Source: Nocardioides sp. SLBN-35
GTDB lineage: Bacteria > Actinomycetota > Actinomycetes > Propionibacteriales > Nocardioidaceae
Direction of reading: 5' to 3'
Assembly: GCF_006715725.1 (NCBI RefSeq)
Contig: NZ_VFNU01000001.1
Span: 682,001 to 746,000 of the forward strand
DNA length: 64,000 nt
A model generated the notes under the pieces. The model worked only from the letters and a program-made list of their open reading frames with translations, was not told where the DNA came from and did no database searches. Made by a program: the position numbers and the translations under genes. This document shows, piece after piece, positions 27,202 through 38,451 of this stretch (position 1 is the stretch's first letter; every line of letters starts with the position of its first letter).

Positions 27202-28295
27202 GCGGTGGCTCCCTCGGTCGGGCGGGTCGCGGCGGACAGGCGTTCGGCGACGATCTCGGCGGCGACCTCGCTGGGCAGCCGGCCGCTCTCGTCGGAGCGG
27301 GTGAGGATCGCGCGCACGGTGGTGGCGATCGCGGCGATCTCGACGCGCAGCTCCTCGGGCGTGCGCGCCCAGATCTCGCCGCCGACCTGGATCAGGCCGC
27401 CGGCGTTGGCGACGTAGTCGGGCACCCAGATGATGCCGCGCTGCTGCAGCAGCGGGGCGACCGACGAGTCGAGGAGCTGGTTGTTGGCGGCGCCGCAGAC
27501 GATGCTCGCGCGGATCGCGTCGACCGAGCCCGGGGTCAGCGTCGCGCCGAGCGCGCACGGGGCGTAGACGTCGACAGGGGCGTCGAGCACGCTGGCGCGC
27601 GTGGTCACCCTCGGGTGCGCCTCGACGATGCGGGCCAGGGCCGCCTCGGACGCGTCGGACACGACGACGCTCGCGCCCTCCTCGAGGAGGAGCGCGACCA
27701 GGTGGGTGCCGACCTTGCCGATGCCCTCGACGCCGACCGTCCTGCCGCGCAGGCCGTCGGGTCCCCAGCGGTGCTCGGCGGTCGCCCGCATCGCGCTGAA
27801 CACGCCGTACGCGGTGGAGAAGCCGCTGTCGCCCGAGCCGCCGTTGTGGCCGACGACGTACCGGGTGGCGGTGGCGACCTCGTCGAGGTCCTGTGCCGTC
27901 GTACCGACGTCGGCGGCGGTGAAGTAGCGCCCGGAGAGCGTGTCCACGAACCGACCGTACGCCGCCATCAGCTCCGGCGTCTTGATCGACTCGGGGTCGC
28001 CGATGATGACCGCCTTGCCGCCGCCGAGGGGGATGCCGGCCGCGGCCGCCTTGTGGGTCATGCCCTGCGAGAGGCGCAGCACGTCGGTGAGCGCCTCGGC
28101 CTCGCTGGCGTAGGGGTAGAAGCGGGTGCCGCCGAGCGCCGGGCCGAGCCGCGTGTCGTGGATCGCGATGATCGCGCGCAGTCCGGTGGCCTCGTCGCGG
28201 CAGAAGACCACCTGCTCGTGGCCGGCGGACCCGAGCTCGTCGGAGCGTTCGAAGACCAGGTCGACGGGGGCGGCGGGGGCGGCGGTCAGCGTCAT
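27198..28295 (-). CDS. Leucine/valine/phenylalanine-type amino acid dehydrogenase
   Basis: The 365-aa Glu/Leu/Phe/Val dehydrogenase family protein has the catalytic region GPALGGTRFYPYASEAEAL, the lysine motif IPLGGGKAVIIGDP and the NAD fold GVEGIGKVGTHLVALLLEEGA, then CGAANNQL and VANAGGLIQVGGE. It oxidatively deaminates a branched-chain or aromatic amino acid to the 2-oxoacid, the substrate of the next gene's oxidoreductase. An ATGA overlap couples the two. A GTG at 28301 could add two residues. It is divergent from an Lrp regulator 131 bp away. Confidence 0.92.
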   Translation of the reverse strand: MTLTAAPAAPVDLVFERSDELGSAGHEQVVFCRDEATGLRAIIAIHDTRLGPALGGTRFYPYASEAEALTDVLRLSQGMTHKAAAAGIPLGGGKAVIIGDPESIKTPELMAAYGRFVDTLSGRYFTAADVGTTAQDLDEVATATRYVVGHNGGSGDSGFSTAYGVFSAMRATAEHRWGPDGLRGRTVGVEGIGKVGTHLVALLLEEGASVVVSDASEAALARIVEAHPRVTTRASVLDAPVDVYAPCALGATLTPGSVDAIRASIVCGAANNQLLDSSVAPLLQQRGIIWVPDYVANAGGLIQVGGEIWARTPEELRVEIAAIATTVRAILTRSDESGRLPSEVAAEIVAERLSAATRPTEGATA

Positions 28296-28386
28296 GCGCA
28301 CGAGCCTGGGGCTTGGTGGGCCGGGTCACAAGACTTGTCGCCCGGTTTGGCGTCGATCCGCAATCGTGGCGGTGCGCTGCCGCTTC

Positions 28387-28396
28387 GTTGCGCAAC
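28387..28396. promoter_or_regulatory. Candidate Lrp/AsnC operator half-palindrome
   Basis: GTTGCGCAAC is a perfect 10-bp palindrome in the 131-bp divergent region between the amino acid dehydrogenase and the Lrp gene, 31 bp before the Lrp start. TTGCGCAA-like cores occur in actinobacterial Lrp/BkdR sites. A related CCGTTGCG lies just downstream at 28420-28427. Confidence 0.5.
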
Positions 28397-28426
28397 AGAA
28401 GACTCGTGAGGAGTAGATTCCGTTGC

Positions 28427-28876
28427 GTGAGTGATGCTGCTGTTCTCGACACCACCGACCGCGCGATCCTCGACCTCCTGCGGGAGAACGCGCGCCGCCC
28501 GCTGCGCGAGATCGCGACCGCCGTCGGGCTGACCGTCGCACCGGTCCAGCGGCGGATCGCGCGCCTGGAGAAGCTCGGTGTGATCGAGCGCTACACCGTC
28601 AAGATCAACCACGGCCGGATCGCGACCGGCATCGAGGCGATGACCGAGCTGCACTTCGGCGACGACCTCGACCTCGCCCAGATCATGGAGTTCGTCGCCC
28701 AGGTCCCCGAGGTCGAGGAGGTGCTCACCCTCGCCGGCGACCCGGACGCACTGGTGCGGATCCGGGTCGACGGGGTCGAGGACCTGCGCCGCGTCGTCGG
28801 CATCCTGCGCTCGGGACGTGCGGTCGCGAGCACGAAGACGCTGGTCGTGCTGGAGCAGTGGACCCGGTTCGGCTGA
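28427..28876 (+). CDS. Lrp/AsnC-family transcriptional regulator
   Basis: The 149-aa protein has an N-terminal HTH (LDTTDRAILDLLRENARRPL, REIATAVGLTVAPVQRRIARLEKLGVI) and a C-terminal RAM ligand domain ending in TKTLVVLEQW. I start at a GTG with GAGGAG about 13 nt upstream; an in-frame GTG 21 bp earlier is an alternative. The divergent position implies control of the amino acid dehydrogenase/oxidoreductase operon in response to an amino acid, as for BkdR. Confidence 0.88.
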   Translation: MSDAAVLDTTDRAILDLLRENARRPLREIATAVGLTVAPVQRRIARLEKLGVIERYTVKINHGRIATGIEAMTELHFGDDLDLAQIMEFVAQVPEVEEVLTLAGDPDALVRIRVDGVEDLRRVVGILRSGRAVASTKTLVVLEQWTRFG

Positions 28877-28883
28877 CGTGCCC

Positions 28884-29078
28884 GTCGAGTCGCCCCGTCC
28901 TCGTGGTTGAGTTGCCGCTTTCTCCCTGTTGAGTTGCCCCGTCCTCGTGGTTGAGTTGCCGCTTTCTCGCCGTTGAGTTGCCGATCTCAACGGTGAGTTC
29001 CGGCAACTCGACGGTGAGTTCCCGGCAACTCAACGGTGAGGATGCGGCAACTCAACGGTGAGAATGCGGCAACTCAAC
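28884..29078. repeat. Inverted array of 22-bp repeats between convergent genes
   Basis: Units starting GTTGAGTTGCC recur exactly every 22 bp at 28906, 28928, 28950 and 28972, with a degenerate copy GTCGAGTCGCC at 28884. The complement, GGCAACTCRAC, recurs every 22 bp at 29002, 29024, 29046 and 29068. Left units alternate two tails (CCGTCCTCGTG and GCTTTCTC), giving a 44-bp higher-order period. The array fills the whole space between the Lrp gene and a minus-strand SDR, so it could terminate both transcripts or bind a protein. Confidence 0.85.
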
Positions 29079-29085
29079 GAGCTGG

Positions 29086-29907
29086 TCAGCCGAGGCTGAC
29101 CGACGGGGCGGTCCGGGTCGTGATCATCTCGGCGCGGGCGGCGAGGCCGGCGTCGGTGAACTCGGGGTGGGTGATCACCCAGTACTCGCCGGCGGCGACG
29201 GCGTCGAGCACGATCCGGGCGTACTCGTCGCCGGGGATGCCCTCCTCGACGTTCTGCTGCGCGAGGTACTGGTGGAAGCCGAGCAGCGCCGGGTCCTCGG
29301 TGGCGGGGGCCTGGGCGAAGATCTCGCTGCGTACCGGGCCGGGAGTGACGACGGAGACCTTGACCGGCGACTGCGCCATCTGGAGCTCCATGGCCAGCGA
29401 CTCGGTGAGGCCGAGGACCGCGAACTTGGTGGCGGTGTACGGCGCCATCATCGGGCTCGGCAGGAAGCCGCCGACCGAGGCGACGTTGACGACGTGGGCC
29501 GCCGTGCCCTGGGCGACCAGGCGCGGGACGAAGGCGCGGACGCCGTTGACGACGCCGCGCAGGTTGACGTCGATCGCGGTGTCCCAGTCCTGGGCGGAGA
29601 TCGCCCAGGAGTAGCCGATCCGCATCACGCCGGCGTTGTTGACGACCAGCTCGACGCTGCCGAAGCGCTCGAACGCGGCCTCGGCGAGCCGGTCCACGGC
29701 GGCGGCGTCCGCGACGTCCGTGACGACGCTCAGCACCTCGCCGGGCAGCTCGGAGGCCACCGCCGAGAGGCGGTCCTCGTCGATGTCGGCGAGGACGAGC
29801 TTCATGCCGAGGGACGCGGCGTGCTGGGCCAGTCCCTTGCCGATGCCGCTGCCGGCGCCGGTGATCACCGCGGTGCGGCCGGAGAAGACGTCGTGGGCCG
29901 TGGTCAT
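29086..29907 (-). CDS. Short-chain dehydrogenase/reductase
   Basis: The 273-aa classical SDR has the cofactor motif TGAGSGIG, LADID at the end of the second strand, VVNNAGVM, the catalytic Ser in VASVGG and YTATK, then VTPGPVRSEIF. The acidic LADID favours NAD over NADP. The ATG is preceded by GGGAGG on its strand. It lies 92 bp after the TetR gene in the same direction and probably belongs to its regulon. The substrate is unknown. Confidence 0.9.
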   Translation of the reverse strand: MTTAHDVFSGRTAVITGAGSGIGKGLAQHAASLGMKLVLADIDEDRLSAVASELPGEVLSVVTDVADAAAVDRLAEAAFERFGSVELVVNNAGVMRIGYSWAISAQDWDTAIDVNLRGVVNGVRAFVPRLVAQGTAAHVVNVASVGGFLPSPMMAPYTATKFAVLGLTESLAMELQMAQSPVKVSVVTPGPVRSEIFAQAPATEDPALLGFHQYLAQQNVEEGIPGDEYARIVLDAVAAGEYWVITHPEFTDAGLAARAEMITTRTAPSVSLG

Positions 29908-29999
29908 GGAGGAACCTCCCTGGTCGTTGGTGCCCTCACTGTGGTGAGGCACGCCGGGAGCGGACCCGCGGGTCCCGCTGGACGGGATCGCCGCGCGGG

Positions 30000-30590
30000 T
30001 CAGGGGGTGAGGGTCGCGCGGGTGTGGCCGATCGCGGCCTCGCGCTGGGCGGTGCCGCCGCCGTTGACGATCGCGATCGCGAAGCCGTCCCACATCGCCC
30101 GCAGCCGGGCAGAGAGCCCCTCCGGGTCGCCGATCCCGGGCAGGCAGGCGCGCAGTACGACGACCAGGTCGTCGTGCCAGTGGTCGTCGAGCTCGCGTTG
30201 CGCGGCGGCCAGCTCGGCGTCGTACGGCGCCCGCGCCCACAGCTCCAGCCACAGCATCCAGCGCGGGTCGCGCTCGTCGACGGGCAGGAAGACGCCGGCG
30301 AACTCGAGGACCGTGGCGAGGTCGCCGGTCCCCGCGGCGGCCTGCTCGAGAAGGGGCGCCCGCTGCTCGGCGTACTGGCTCTCGCTCCAGCGCAGCGTCT
30401 CCAGGAGCAGGCCGTTTCGGGTGCCGAAGTAGTAGAGGAGGTGCCCGCCGCTGGTCTCCAGGCGGGCGGCCAGCGAGGCGATGGTGACCTTGCCGAGGCC
30501 CTGCTCGGCGATCATCTCGAGGGTCGTGGCGAGCACCTGCTCGCGGGGCCGGTCCAGGCGCCGGTTCGATCGGGTGCGTGCCACGCCCAC
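30000..30590 (-). CDS. TetR-family transcriptional regulator
   Basis: The 196-aa protein has a TetR N-terminal HTH at residues 15-60 (REQVLATTLEMIAEQGLGKV, IASLAARLETSGGHLLYYFGT) and an all-helical ligand domain ending in an MWDGFAIAIVNGG segment, similar in layout to BetI-type regulators. It is divergent from the permease/amine oxidase pair and the intergenic region carries a 42-bp palindrome, the probable operator. The start is a GTG; a second GTG two codons later is possible. Confidence 0.88.
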   Translation of the reverse strand: MGVARTRSNRRLDRPREQVLATTLEMIAEQGLGKVTIASLAARLETSGGHLLYYFGTRNGLLLETLRWSESQYAEQRAPLLEQAAAGTGDLATVLEFAGVFLPVDERDPRWMLWLELWARAPYDAELAAAQRELDDHWHDDLVVVLRACLPGIGDPEGLSARLRAMWDGFAIAIVNGGGTAQREAAIGHTRATLTP

Positions 30591-30801
30591 ACCCTAGGCC
30601 GCGGCCCCCACGTCCCCGCCTGGTGCGCGACGTTTCCGACTCGATCTGGCTGCGTCGGCGTCGCTCGAAGGGCGATCCAGCACGACTTCGCTCCGCCGCC
30701 TTGCCATAGCGGCCGGAAACGCCGCTCGCGACGGCGGCGACGTGGGGGACGCAGCCTGGACAAATCGTGCCGGGGTCTTGACGGGGACCCGTGTCGTACG
30801 T

Positions 30802-30843
30802 CACTTTGAATGTCGTTCAAACTTTTGTACGACGTTCAAAGTG
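30802..30843. promoter_or_regulatory. 42-bp palindromic operator upstream of the permease gene
   Basis: CACTTTGAA at 30802 and TTCAAAGTG at 30843 bracket an almost perfect inverted repeat: 18 of 21 positions pair, including inner GTCGT/ACGAC and CAAA/TTTG. It lies 32 bp before the permease ATG and about 210 bp from the TetR gene start. Its size fits two TetR dimers. No convincing -10 box was identified within it. Confidence 0.72.
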
Positions 30844-30874
30844 CGTCGAGAGGTACTGCCGAGGAGTCCGGGAA

Positions 30875-33653
<2,779 letters not shown>

Positions 33654-33657
33654 CCGG

Positions 33658-34473
33658 TCAGAGCCCGGCGACCCGCTCCAGCAGTCGCCGCTCCTCGTCC
33701 GGGGTCAGCGGTACGGCGAGCGCGCGCAACCAGTCGGTGAGCTCACCGGGCGCCAAGGGACGGTGCTCGGTGGGCTCGCCCGGTCGTCGTACGGTCAGCG
33801 CGGTGGCGGTGACCGAGACGTGGCGACCCTCGTCGTGGCGCGTGATCATCAGGCCGTTGCGGAAGTGCGAGGTCGCGAACGTGCTCGTGTAGTGGTGCCC
33901 GATGACGACGTCGACCGGCAGCACAGGCAGCTCGTCCGTGGTGTGCGCGTGCTCCCAGCCGGCCTCCCGCAGCCGCTGCAGGCCCCACCCGCCGCCGGTG
34001 CGCACCACCCGGTAGGGCCAGCCGTCCTGGTCGCTCTCCGCGCCGTCGGCCAGGACCACAGGTCGCACCAGGCTCATCCCGAAGCCGGGGTCGCACAGCA
34101 GCCGCTCCCCGTCGAGGCGCACCTCGACCGTCATGTGGGTGCGGCCCTGCACGTCACCCGTCGCCGGGTCCCCGACCCTGCCGAGGTGCCGCTCGACGTC
34201 GTACCCCAGGCGGTCGAGGGCGGCCGCGAACACCGTGGCGTGCTCGAAGCAGTAGCCGCCCCGCCCCCGTCCCACGAACTTCTCGCTGAGCACGTCGAGC
34301 CCGACGCCGCGGTGCTGGCCGAGCAGCACGTCGACGTTGTCGAAGGTGAACGTCCGCACGTGCGCCCGGTGCAGCGCGTCGAGCGCGGCCCGCGACGGTG
34401 GCGCCGCCGTCAGGCCGAGGCGATCGAGGTAGCCCGCCAGGTCGAGCCGGTCGGTCTGCCAGGGGTCGCTCAC
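33658..34473 (-). CDS. nat: Arylamine N-acetyltransferase
   Basis: The 271-aa protein has the complete NAT catalytic triad: Cys in GRGGYCFEHA (about residue 75), His in RTHMTVEV (about 113) and Asp in CDPGFG (about 128). The N-terminal TFTFDNVDVLLG is also typical. NATs transfer acetyl, propionyl or other acyl groups from CoA to arylamines; in mycobacteria nat sits in the cholesterol-degradation operon. Here it follows an SDR and a SnoaL-like gene on the minus strand, 21 bp after the SDR stop, and ends 4 bp from the convergent amine oxidase gene. The start is a GTG. Confidence 0.92.
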   Translation of the reverse strand: MSDPWQTDRLDLAGYLDRLGLTAAPPSRAALDALHRAHVRTFTFDNVDVLLGQHRGVGLDVLSEKFVGRGRGGYCFEHATVFAAALDRLGYDVERHLGRVGDPATGDVQGRTHMTVEVRLDGERLLCDPGFGMSLVRPVVLADGAESDQDGWPYRVVRTGGGWGLQRLREAGWEHAHTTDELPVLPVDVVIGHHYTSTFATSHFRNGLMITRHDEGRHVSVTATALTVRRPGEPTEHRPLAPGELTDWLRALAVPLTPDEERRLLERVAGL

Positions 34474-34494
34474 GTCTCGATCGTACGGACCCGA

Positions 34495-35265
34495 TCAGCC
34501 GCGGGTGCTCAATGACGCGGCGTGCAGGAGGCGACCCAGGCCGCGCTCGTAGCGCACCGGGTCGAGCGCCATCCGGGCGCGGGACTCGTAGGCCATCCGG
34601 TCGGTGTCGCACGTCCACTCGCCGCGCTCCATGGCGCGCAGGCCGGCGGCGGCGATGTCGCGGGGGCGTTCCTTGACGCCGTCGACATGGGCGGCCATCC
34701 GGGTGTCGACCGAGCCCACGATCAGCGAGGTGACCGTGATGCCGTGCGGTTCGAGCTCGGCGCGGGCGATGCCACCGAGGTAGAGCGCGGCCGCCTTCGA
34801 CGGGGAGTAGCCGCCCATGAAGGCGGTCGGGGCGATCGCGGCGACCGAGAGGACGTTGACGATCGAGCCGCCGCCCTGGGCGGCGAGCACCGGGGCGAAG
34901 GCGCGCGTCATCGCCAGGGGAGCGAAGTAGTTGACCTCCATCTCGCGGCGGGCGACCTCGGGGTCGTCGGTCTCGACGAGGCGGTGGTTGCCGAAGTAGC
35001 CGGCGTTGTTGACGACGACGTTCGCGTCGGTGCAGGCCGCGGCCGCGGCAGCGATGTCGTCTGCCGAGGTCACCTCCAGGCGGACGATGCGTGCGCCGGT
35101 CGCCGCCAGCTCGGGAGTGATGTCGTCGGGATCCCGCACCCCGGCGTAGACGGCCGCGGCACCGCGGGCGACGGCCTCCTCCACGAAGGCGAGGCCGATC
35201 CCGCGGTTGGCGCCGGTGACGAGGATCCGGGCGCCGTCGACGCGGGCTCCCTTCAGGCTGCTCAT
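34495..35265 (-). CDS. Short-chain dehydrogenase/reductase
   Basis: The 256-aa SDR has TGANRGIG, VVNNAGYFG, a catalytic Ser in VLSVAAI and YSPSK. The ATG overlaps the SnoaL-like gene stop by 4 bp. It uses the layout of SDRs that act on hydrophobic alcohols (N-terminal ARILVTGANRGIGLAFVEEA, C-terminal IVGSVDTRM). It is probably the second gene of a minus-strand SnoaL-SDR-nat operon, divergent from another SDR. The substrate is unknown. Confidence 0.88.
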   Translation of the reverse strand: MSSLKGARVDGARILVTGANRGIGLAFVEEAVARGAAAVYAGVRDPDDITPELAATGARIVRLEVTSADDIAAAAAACTDANVVVNNAGYFGNHRLVETDDPEVARREMEVNYFAPLAMTRAFAPVLAAQGGGSIVNVLSVAAIAPTAFMGGYSPSKAAALYLGGIARAELEPHGITVTSLIVGSVDTRMAAHVDGVKERPRDIAAAGLRAMERGEWTCDTDRMAYESRARMALDPVRYERGLGRLLHAASLSTRG

Positions 35266-35828
35266 GCGTGGACCTCCGGGGCGAGCGAGTCGGCGTACAG
35301 CACGTCGTCGGGGTGCTTGGCGCTGCGGCGCAGCGGGCTGTCGGGGCCGGCGATCAGGCCGAACGCCCACCCCTCGGCGCGATCCATGTCGTGGTTCCAC
35401 TCCCAGCGCAGCACTCGGTGCCGGATCCCCCAGCGCCCTTCCTCGCGGGCGAACTCGTCGACGATCCGGGCCGCTGTGAGGGTGTCGCCGACGCCACCGT
35501 CGGGGCGACGTACGCGTGCGAAGGCGAGGACGTACGACTCGACTCGTGCGGTGTCGGCGTCGTCCGGGTCGAGCTCGACGAGGATGTTGGTGGTGAGGTG
35601 GGTCGTCACCGCACGGGGGTGCGTGAGGGCGTCGGCGACCGAGGCGAGGTAGTCGCTCGCCGGGCCGACGAACAGGCCGCCGTGGTCCTCGGTGGCTCCC
35701 GGCAGGTAGCAGTCGGCGACGGTCGCGAGGTCGCCGCGGTCGATGCCCCGCATGTAGCGGACGACCACCTCCTGGATCTCCTGCTTGTCCAGCAATGTCG
35801 CCATGCGGCGGGCGTCGGTGGGGCTCAT
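35262..35828 (-). CDS. SnoaL-like NTF2-fold protein
   Basis: The 188-aa protein begins with LLDKQEIQEVVVRYMRGIDRGDLATVADCYLPGATEDHGG, the standard entry of SnoaL-like polyketide cyclase/steroid-type isomerase or dehydratase proteins. An Arg-rich central segment and RWGIRHRVLRWEWNHD follow. Members include bile acid 7-alpha-dehydratase and scytalone dehydratase-like enzymes, so a dehydration or isomerisation step is plausible. It heads the minus-strand operon and is divergent from a plus-strand SDR across a 21-bp motif shared with other loci. Confidence 0.82.
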   Translation of the reverse strand: MSPTDARRMATLLDKQEIQEVVVRYMRGIDRGDLATVADCYLPGATEDHGGLFVGPASDYLASVADALTHPRAVTTHLTTNILVELDPDDADTARVESYVLAFARVRRPDGGVGDTLTAARIVDEFAREEGRWGIRHRVLRWEWNHDMDRAEGWAFGLIAGPDSPLRRSAKHPDDVLYADSLAPEVHA

Positions 35829-35856
35829 CGGGCACCTCTCGGGGGTCGTTGACCAC

Positions 35857-35877
35857 TAACTCTGTTTGCGATAGTAA
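35857..35877. promoter_or_regulatory. Shared 21-bp motif, copy 1
   Basis: TAACTCTGTTTG-N4-AGTAA lies between the divergent SnoaL-like and SDR genes. The same 12-bp block and AGTAA tail with equal spacing occur at 40566. The sequence overlaps an in-frame ATG at 35877, one reason to place the SDR start further on at 35916. Confidence 0.65.
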
Positions 35878-35915
35878 TGGCTACCACATCGCCACGCGAG
35901 ACGGATGGAGCACCG

Positions 35916-36878
35916 ATGGACAACCTGCAGCTCGACGCCGAGGTGGCGGCCGACGACACGATCGGATTCAGCCGGCTCGGGTACGAGCGGCGGCGCCCGA
36001 CCTGGGACGACGCCGACATGACGAACGTCGCGGGCAGGACCGTGGTGGTCACCGGATCCACGGCCGGGCTGGGGCGTGCCGCCGCGGAGGAGCTGGCCCG
36101 GCTCGGCGCGCACGTGGTGGTGATGGGCCGGGACCGGGTGCGGACCGAGGCCGCCGCGCGCGAGATCCAGGCGGCCGCAGCCAACGGCGCGGTCGAGGCC
36201 GTCGCCTGCGACCTCGCGTCGCTCGCCTCCGTCCGCGCCGCCGCGGCCGAGCTGCTGGAGCGTCTCCCTCGCATCGACGTCCTGGTCAACAACGCGGGGG
36301 GCATGCAGGACGAGCGGCTCGAGTCGGTCGACGGGCACGAGCTGACCTGGGCGACCAACATGATCGGGCCCTACCTGCTCACCGAGCTGCTCCTCGACCG
36401 GATCATCGCCTCGGCGCCGGCCCGGATCATCGAGATGACCTCGGGCGGTGCGTACAGCCAGCGCATCGACCTCGGCGACCTCACCGGTGAGATCGAGGTC
36501 TTCGAGCCGAAGGCCGTCTACTCGCGCACCAAGCGCGCGCAGATCATCCTCACCGAGGAGCGTGCCGCCCAGCTGGCCGACGAGGGCGTGGTCTGCCACG
36601 TCGCCCACCCGGGTTGGGCGTCGACGCCCGGCCTGCTCGAGAGCGACTCGATGGCCAGCTTCGTACGTCGTTTCGGCGACGTGCTGCGGACGGCCGGCCA
36701 GGGTGCGGACACGGCGGTGTGGCTGGCCTCGGCGGACGAGCCGGCGCGCAGCTCGGGCCTGTTCTGGCACGACCGCCGTCCCCGCGAGACCCACCGCACC
36801 GAGGCCACCCGCGAGACGCCCGAGGAGCGGCAGGCGCTGATCGCCACGCTGCGCCGCGTCACGGGCCTGGCGGGCTGA
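35916..36878 (+). CDS. Short-chain dehydrogenase (retinol-dehydrogenase-like)
   Basis: The 320-aa SDR begins with an extra 35-residue N-terminus containing RLGYERRRPTW, then TVVVTGSTAGLGRAAAEELA, MGRDR at the second strand end (favouring NADP), LVNNAGGM, a TSGG serine and YSRTK. C-terminal residues include HVAHPGWASTPGL. The pattern resembles large actinobacterial SDRs similar to retinol dehydrogenases. I start at the ATG after GATGGAG; ATG 35877 lies inside the conserved motif. It is followed 4 bp later by an acyl-CoA synthetase. Confidence 0.86.
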   Translation: MDNLQLDAEVAADDTIGFSRLGYERRRPTWDDADMTNVAGRTVVVTGSTAGLGRAAAEELARLGAHVVVMGRDRVRTEAAAREIQAAAANGAVEAVACDLASLASVRAAAAELLERLPRIDVLVNNAGGMQDERLESVDGHELTWATNMIGPYLLTELLLDRIIASAPARIIEMTSGGAYSQRIDLGDLTGEIEVFEPKAVYSRTKRAQIILTEERAAQLADEGVVCHVAHPGWASTPGLLESDSMASFVRRFGDVLRTAGQGADTAVWLASADEPARSSGLFWHDRRPRETHRTEATRETPEERQALIATLRRVTGLAG

Positions 36879-36882
36879 GCGG

Positions 36883-38451
36883 ATGACCGGGCAGACGGCG
36901 TCGATCGCGGACATGGTCCGCCGGGCCGCGGCCGCGCACCCGGACGCCCCCGCGGTCGTCGGTGAGGGCCGTTCGGTGACCTTCGGTGAGCTGGACACCC
37001 GATCCAGCCGGGTCGCCGCCGGCCTGGTCGAGCTCGGCCTGGTCGAGGGCGACCGCGTCGCGTACCTCGCCCGCAACGCCACGGAGTACTGGGAGCTGTT
37101 CTTCGGCGCGGCCAAGGCCGGCGTCGCGCTGGTTCCGCTCAACTTCCGGCTCTCCGCCGGCGAGATCGAGTGGATCCTCGGGGATGCCGCCCCTGCCGTC
37201 CTGGTCGCCGAGGAGCACCTCGCCGACCTCGTCCCCCCGACGTACGACGGCCACCGCCTCGTCTTCGCCCAGGGCGATGCCACGGCGACGGCCCGGCCCG
37301 GCTGGGACACGTTCGAGGCCTGGATCGCCCGCCACGGTGAGAGCGACCCGCACCGCGAGGTGACCGGTGACGGCCTGCTCACGCTGATCTACTCGTCGGG
37401 CACCACCGGGCGCCCGAAGGGTGTGATGACGACGGTGGCGAGCATGCTCTGGGCGGTCGAGGCGTTCAGTGCGCAGTTCGACGCCGGCCGCGACGCCGTC
37501 AGCCTCGTGCCGACGCCGTACTACCACGTCGCGGCGGGCGGGTGGTCGCTGCTCGCACTCAACGCCGGTGGCCGGATCGTGCAGTTCACCGAGGTGACGC
37601 CGCAGAACATCCTCGGCCAGCTGGTCGGGCACCGGGCCACCCACGTGATCATGGTGCCGACGCTGATGCAGCTGTTCATCAGCAGCCCGGAGGCTTCGGC
37701 AGCCGACTACTCCAGTGTCCGCTGCGTCGTCTACGGCGGGTCGCCGATCTCAGAGACCGTGATGGTCGGCGCGCAGAGGGTCTTCGGCGCGGACCTGGCA
37801 CAGAGCTACGGCCTGACCGAGACCATCGGCGTGACGACCGTGCTCGCGCCGGCCGACCACGTCGTCGGTGCCGACAGCAAGCTCCGTTCGGCCGGGCGTG
37901 CGGTCCCGGGCATCGAGCTGCGGATCGTCGACCCGGACACCGGCGCGGACCTGCCGACCGGCTCGGTCGGGGAGATCTGCGCGCGCGGCCCGTCGGTGAC
38001 GGCCGGATACTGGCGCAGACCCGACGAGACGGCCGCCGCGTTCTGGCCCGACGGCTGGTTCCGCACCGGTGACGCGGGCTACCTCGACGAGGACGGCTAC
38101 GTCTTCATCATGGACCGGATCAAGGACCTGCTCATGTCGGGCGGCGAGAACATCTACCCGGCCGAGGTGGAGAACGCGATCATGGCGCACCCCGCGGTCC
38201 AGGAGGTCGCGGTGATCGGCATCCCCTCCGACACCTGGGGCGAGACGCCGCTCGCGGTCGTCGTGCCCCGGGCGGGGGCGAGCATCGACGACGCCGAGCT
38301 GATCGCGTTCACCCGCGAGCGGCTGGCCCACTACAAGTGTCCGACCGCGGTCGAGGTCGTCGACGCACTGCCCCGCAACCCGTCGGGGAAGGTGCTCAAG
38401 AGAGAGCTGCGGGCCCCGTGGTGGGCCGGGCGCGAGAGGAGTGTCGGATGA
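36883..38451 (+). CDS. Acyl-CoA synthetase (AMP-binding, FadD-like)
   Basis: The 522-aa protein has complete adenylate-forming motifs: A3 [12 protein letters not shown]5 SYGLTET, A7 [17 protein letters not shown]8 [20 protein letters not shown] and A10 [12 protein letters not shown]. It would convert a carboxylic acid to its CoA thioester through an acyl-AMP. It is followed, with a 4-bp overlap, by a VOC protein; another synthetase at 52067 shows the same pairing. The acid it activates is unknown. Confidence 0.94.
   Translation: MTGQTASIADMVRRAAAAHPDAPAVVGEGRSVTFGELDTRSSRVAAGLVELGLVEGDRVAYLARNATEYWELFFGAAKAGVALVPLNFRLSAGEIEWILGDAAPAVLVAEEHLADLVPPTYDGHRLVFAQGDATATARPGWDTFEAWIARHGESDPHREVTGDGLLTLIYSSGTTGRPKGVMTTVASMLWAVEAFSAQFDAGRDAVSLVPTPYYHVAAGGWSLLALNAGGRIVQFTEVTPQNILGQLVGHRATHVIMVPTLMQLFISSPEASAADYSSVRCVVYGGSPISETVMVGAQRVFGADLAQSYGLTETIGVTTVLAPADHVVGADSKLRSAGRAVPGIELRIVDPDTGADLPTGSVGEICARGPSVTAGYWRRPDETAAAFWPDGWFRTGDAGYLDEDGYVFIMDRIKDLLMSGGENIYPAEVENAIMAHPAVQEVAVIGIPSDTWGETPLAVVVPRAGASIDDAELIAFTRERLAHYKCPTAVEVVDALPRNPSGKVLKRELRAPWWAGRERSVG

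Noticed and set aside
23851..27417. Long plus-strand open frame antisense to the oxidoreductase
   Set aside because: Composition is Gly/Ala/Val/Asp-rich without motifs, and the opposite strand has full IOR domain order.
28884..29078. CRISPR-like array
   Set aside because: Repeats are only 22 bp apart, conserved cores are 11 bp, tails are few and recurring, orientation flips midway and no cas genes are near.
35877..35915. Alternative ATG start of the SDR at 35877
   Set aside because: It overlaps the conserved 21-bp motif and has no ribosome site, whereas ATG 35916 has GGAG upstream.
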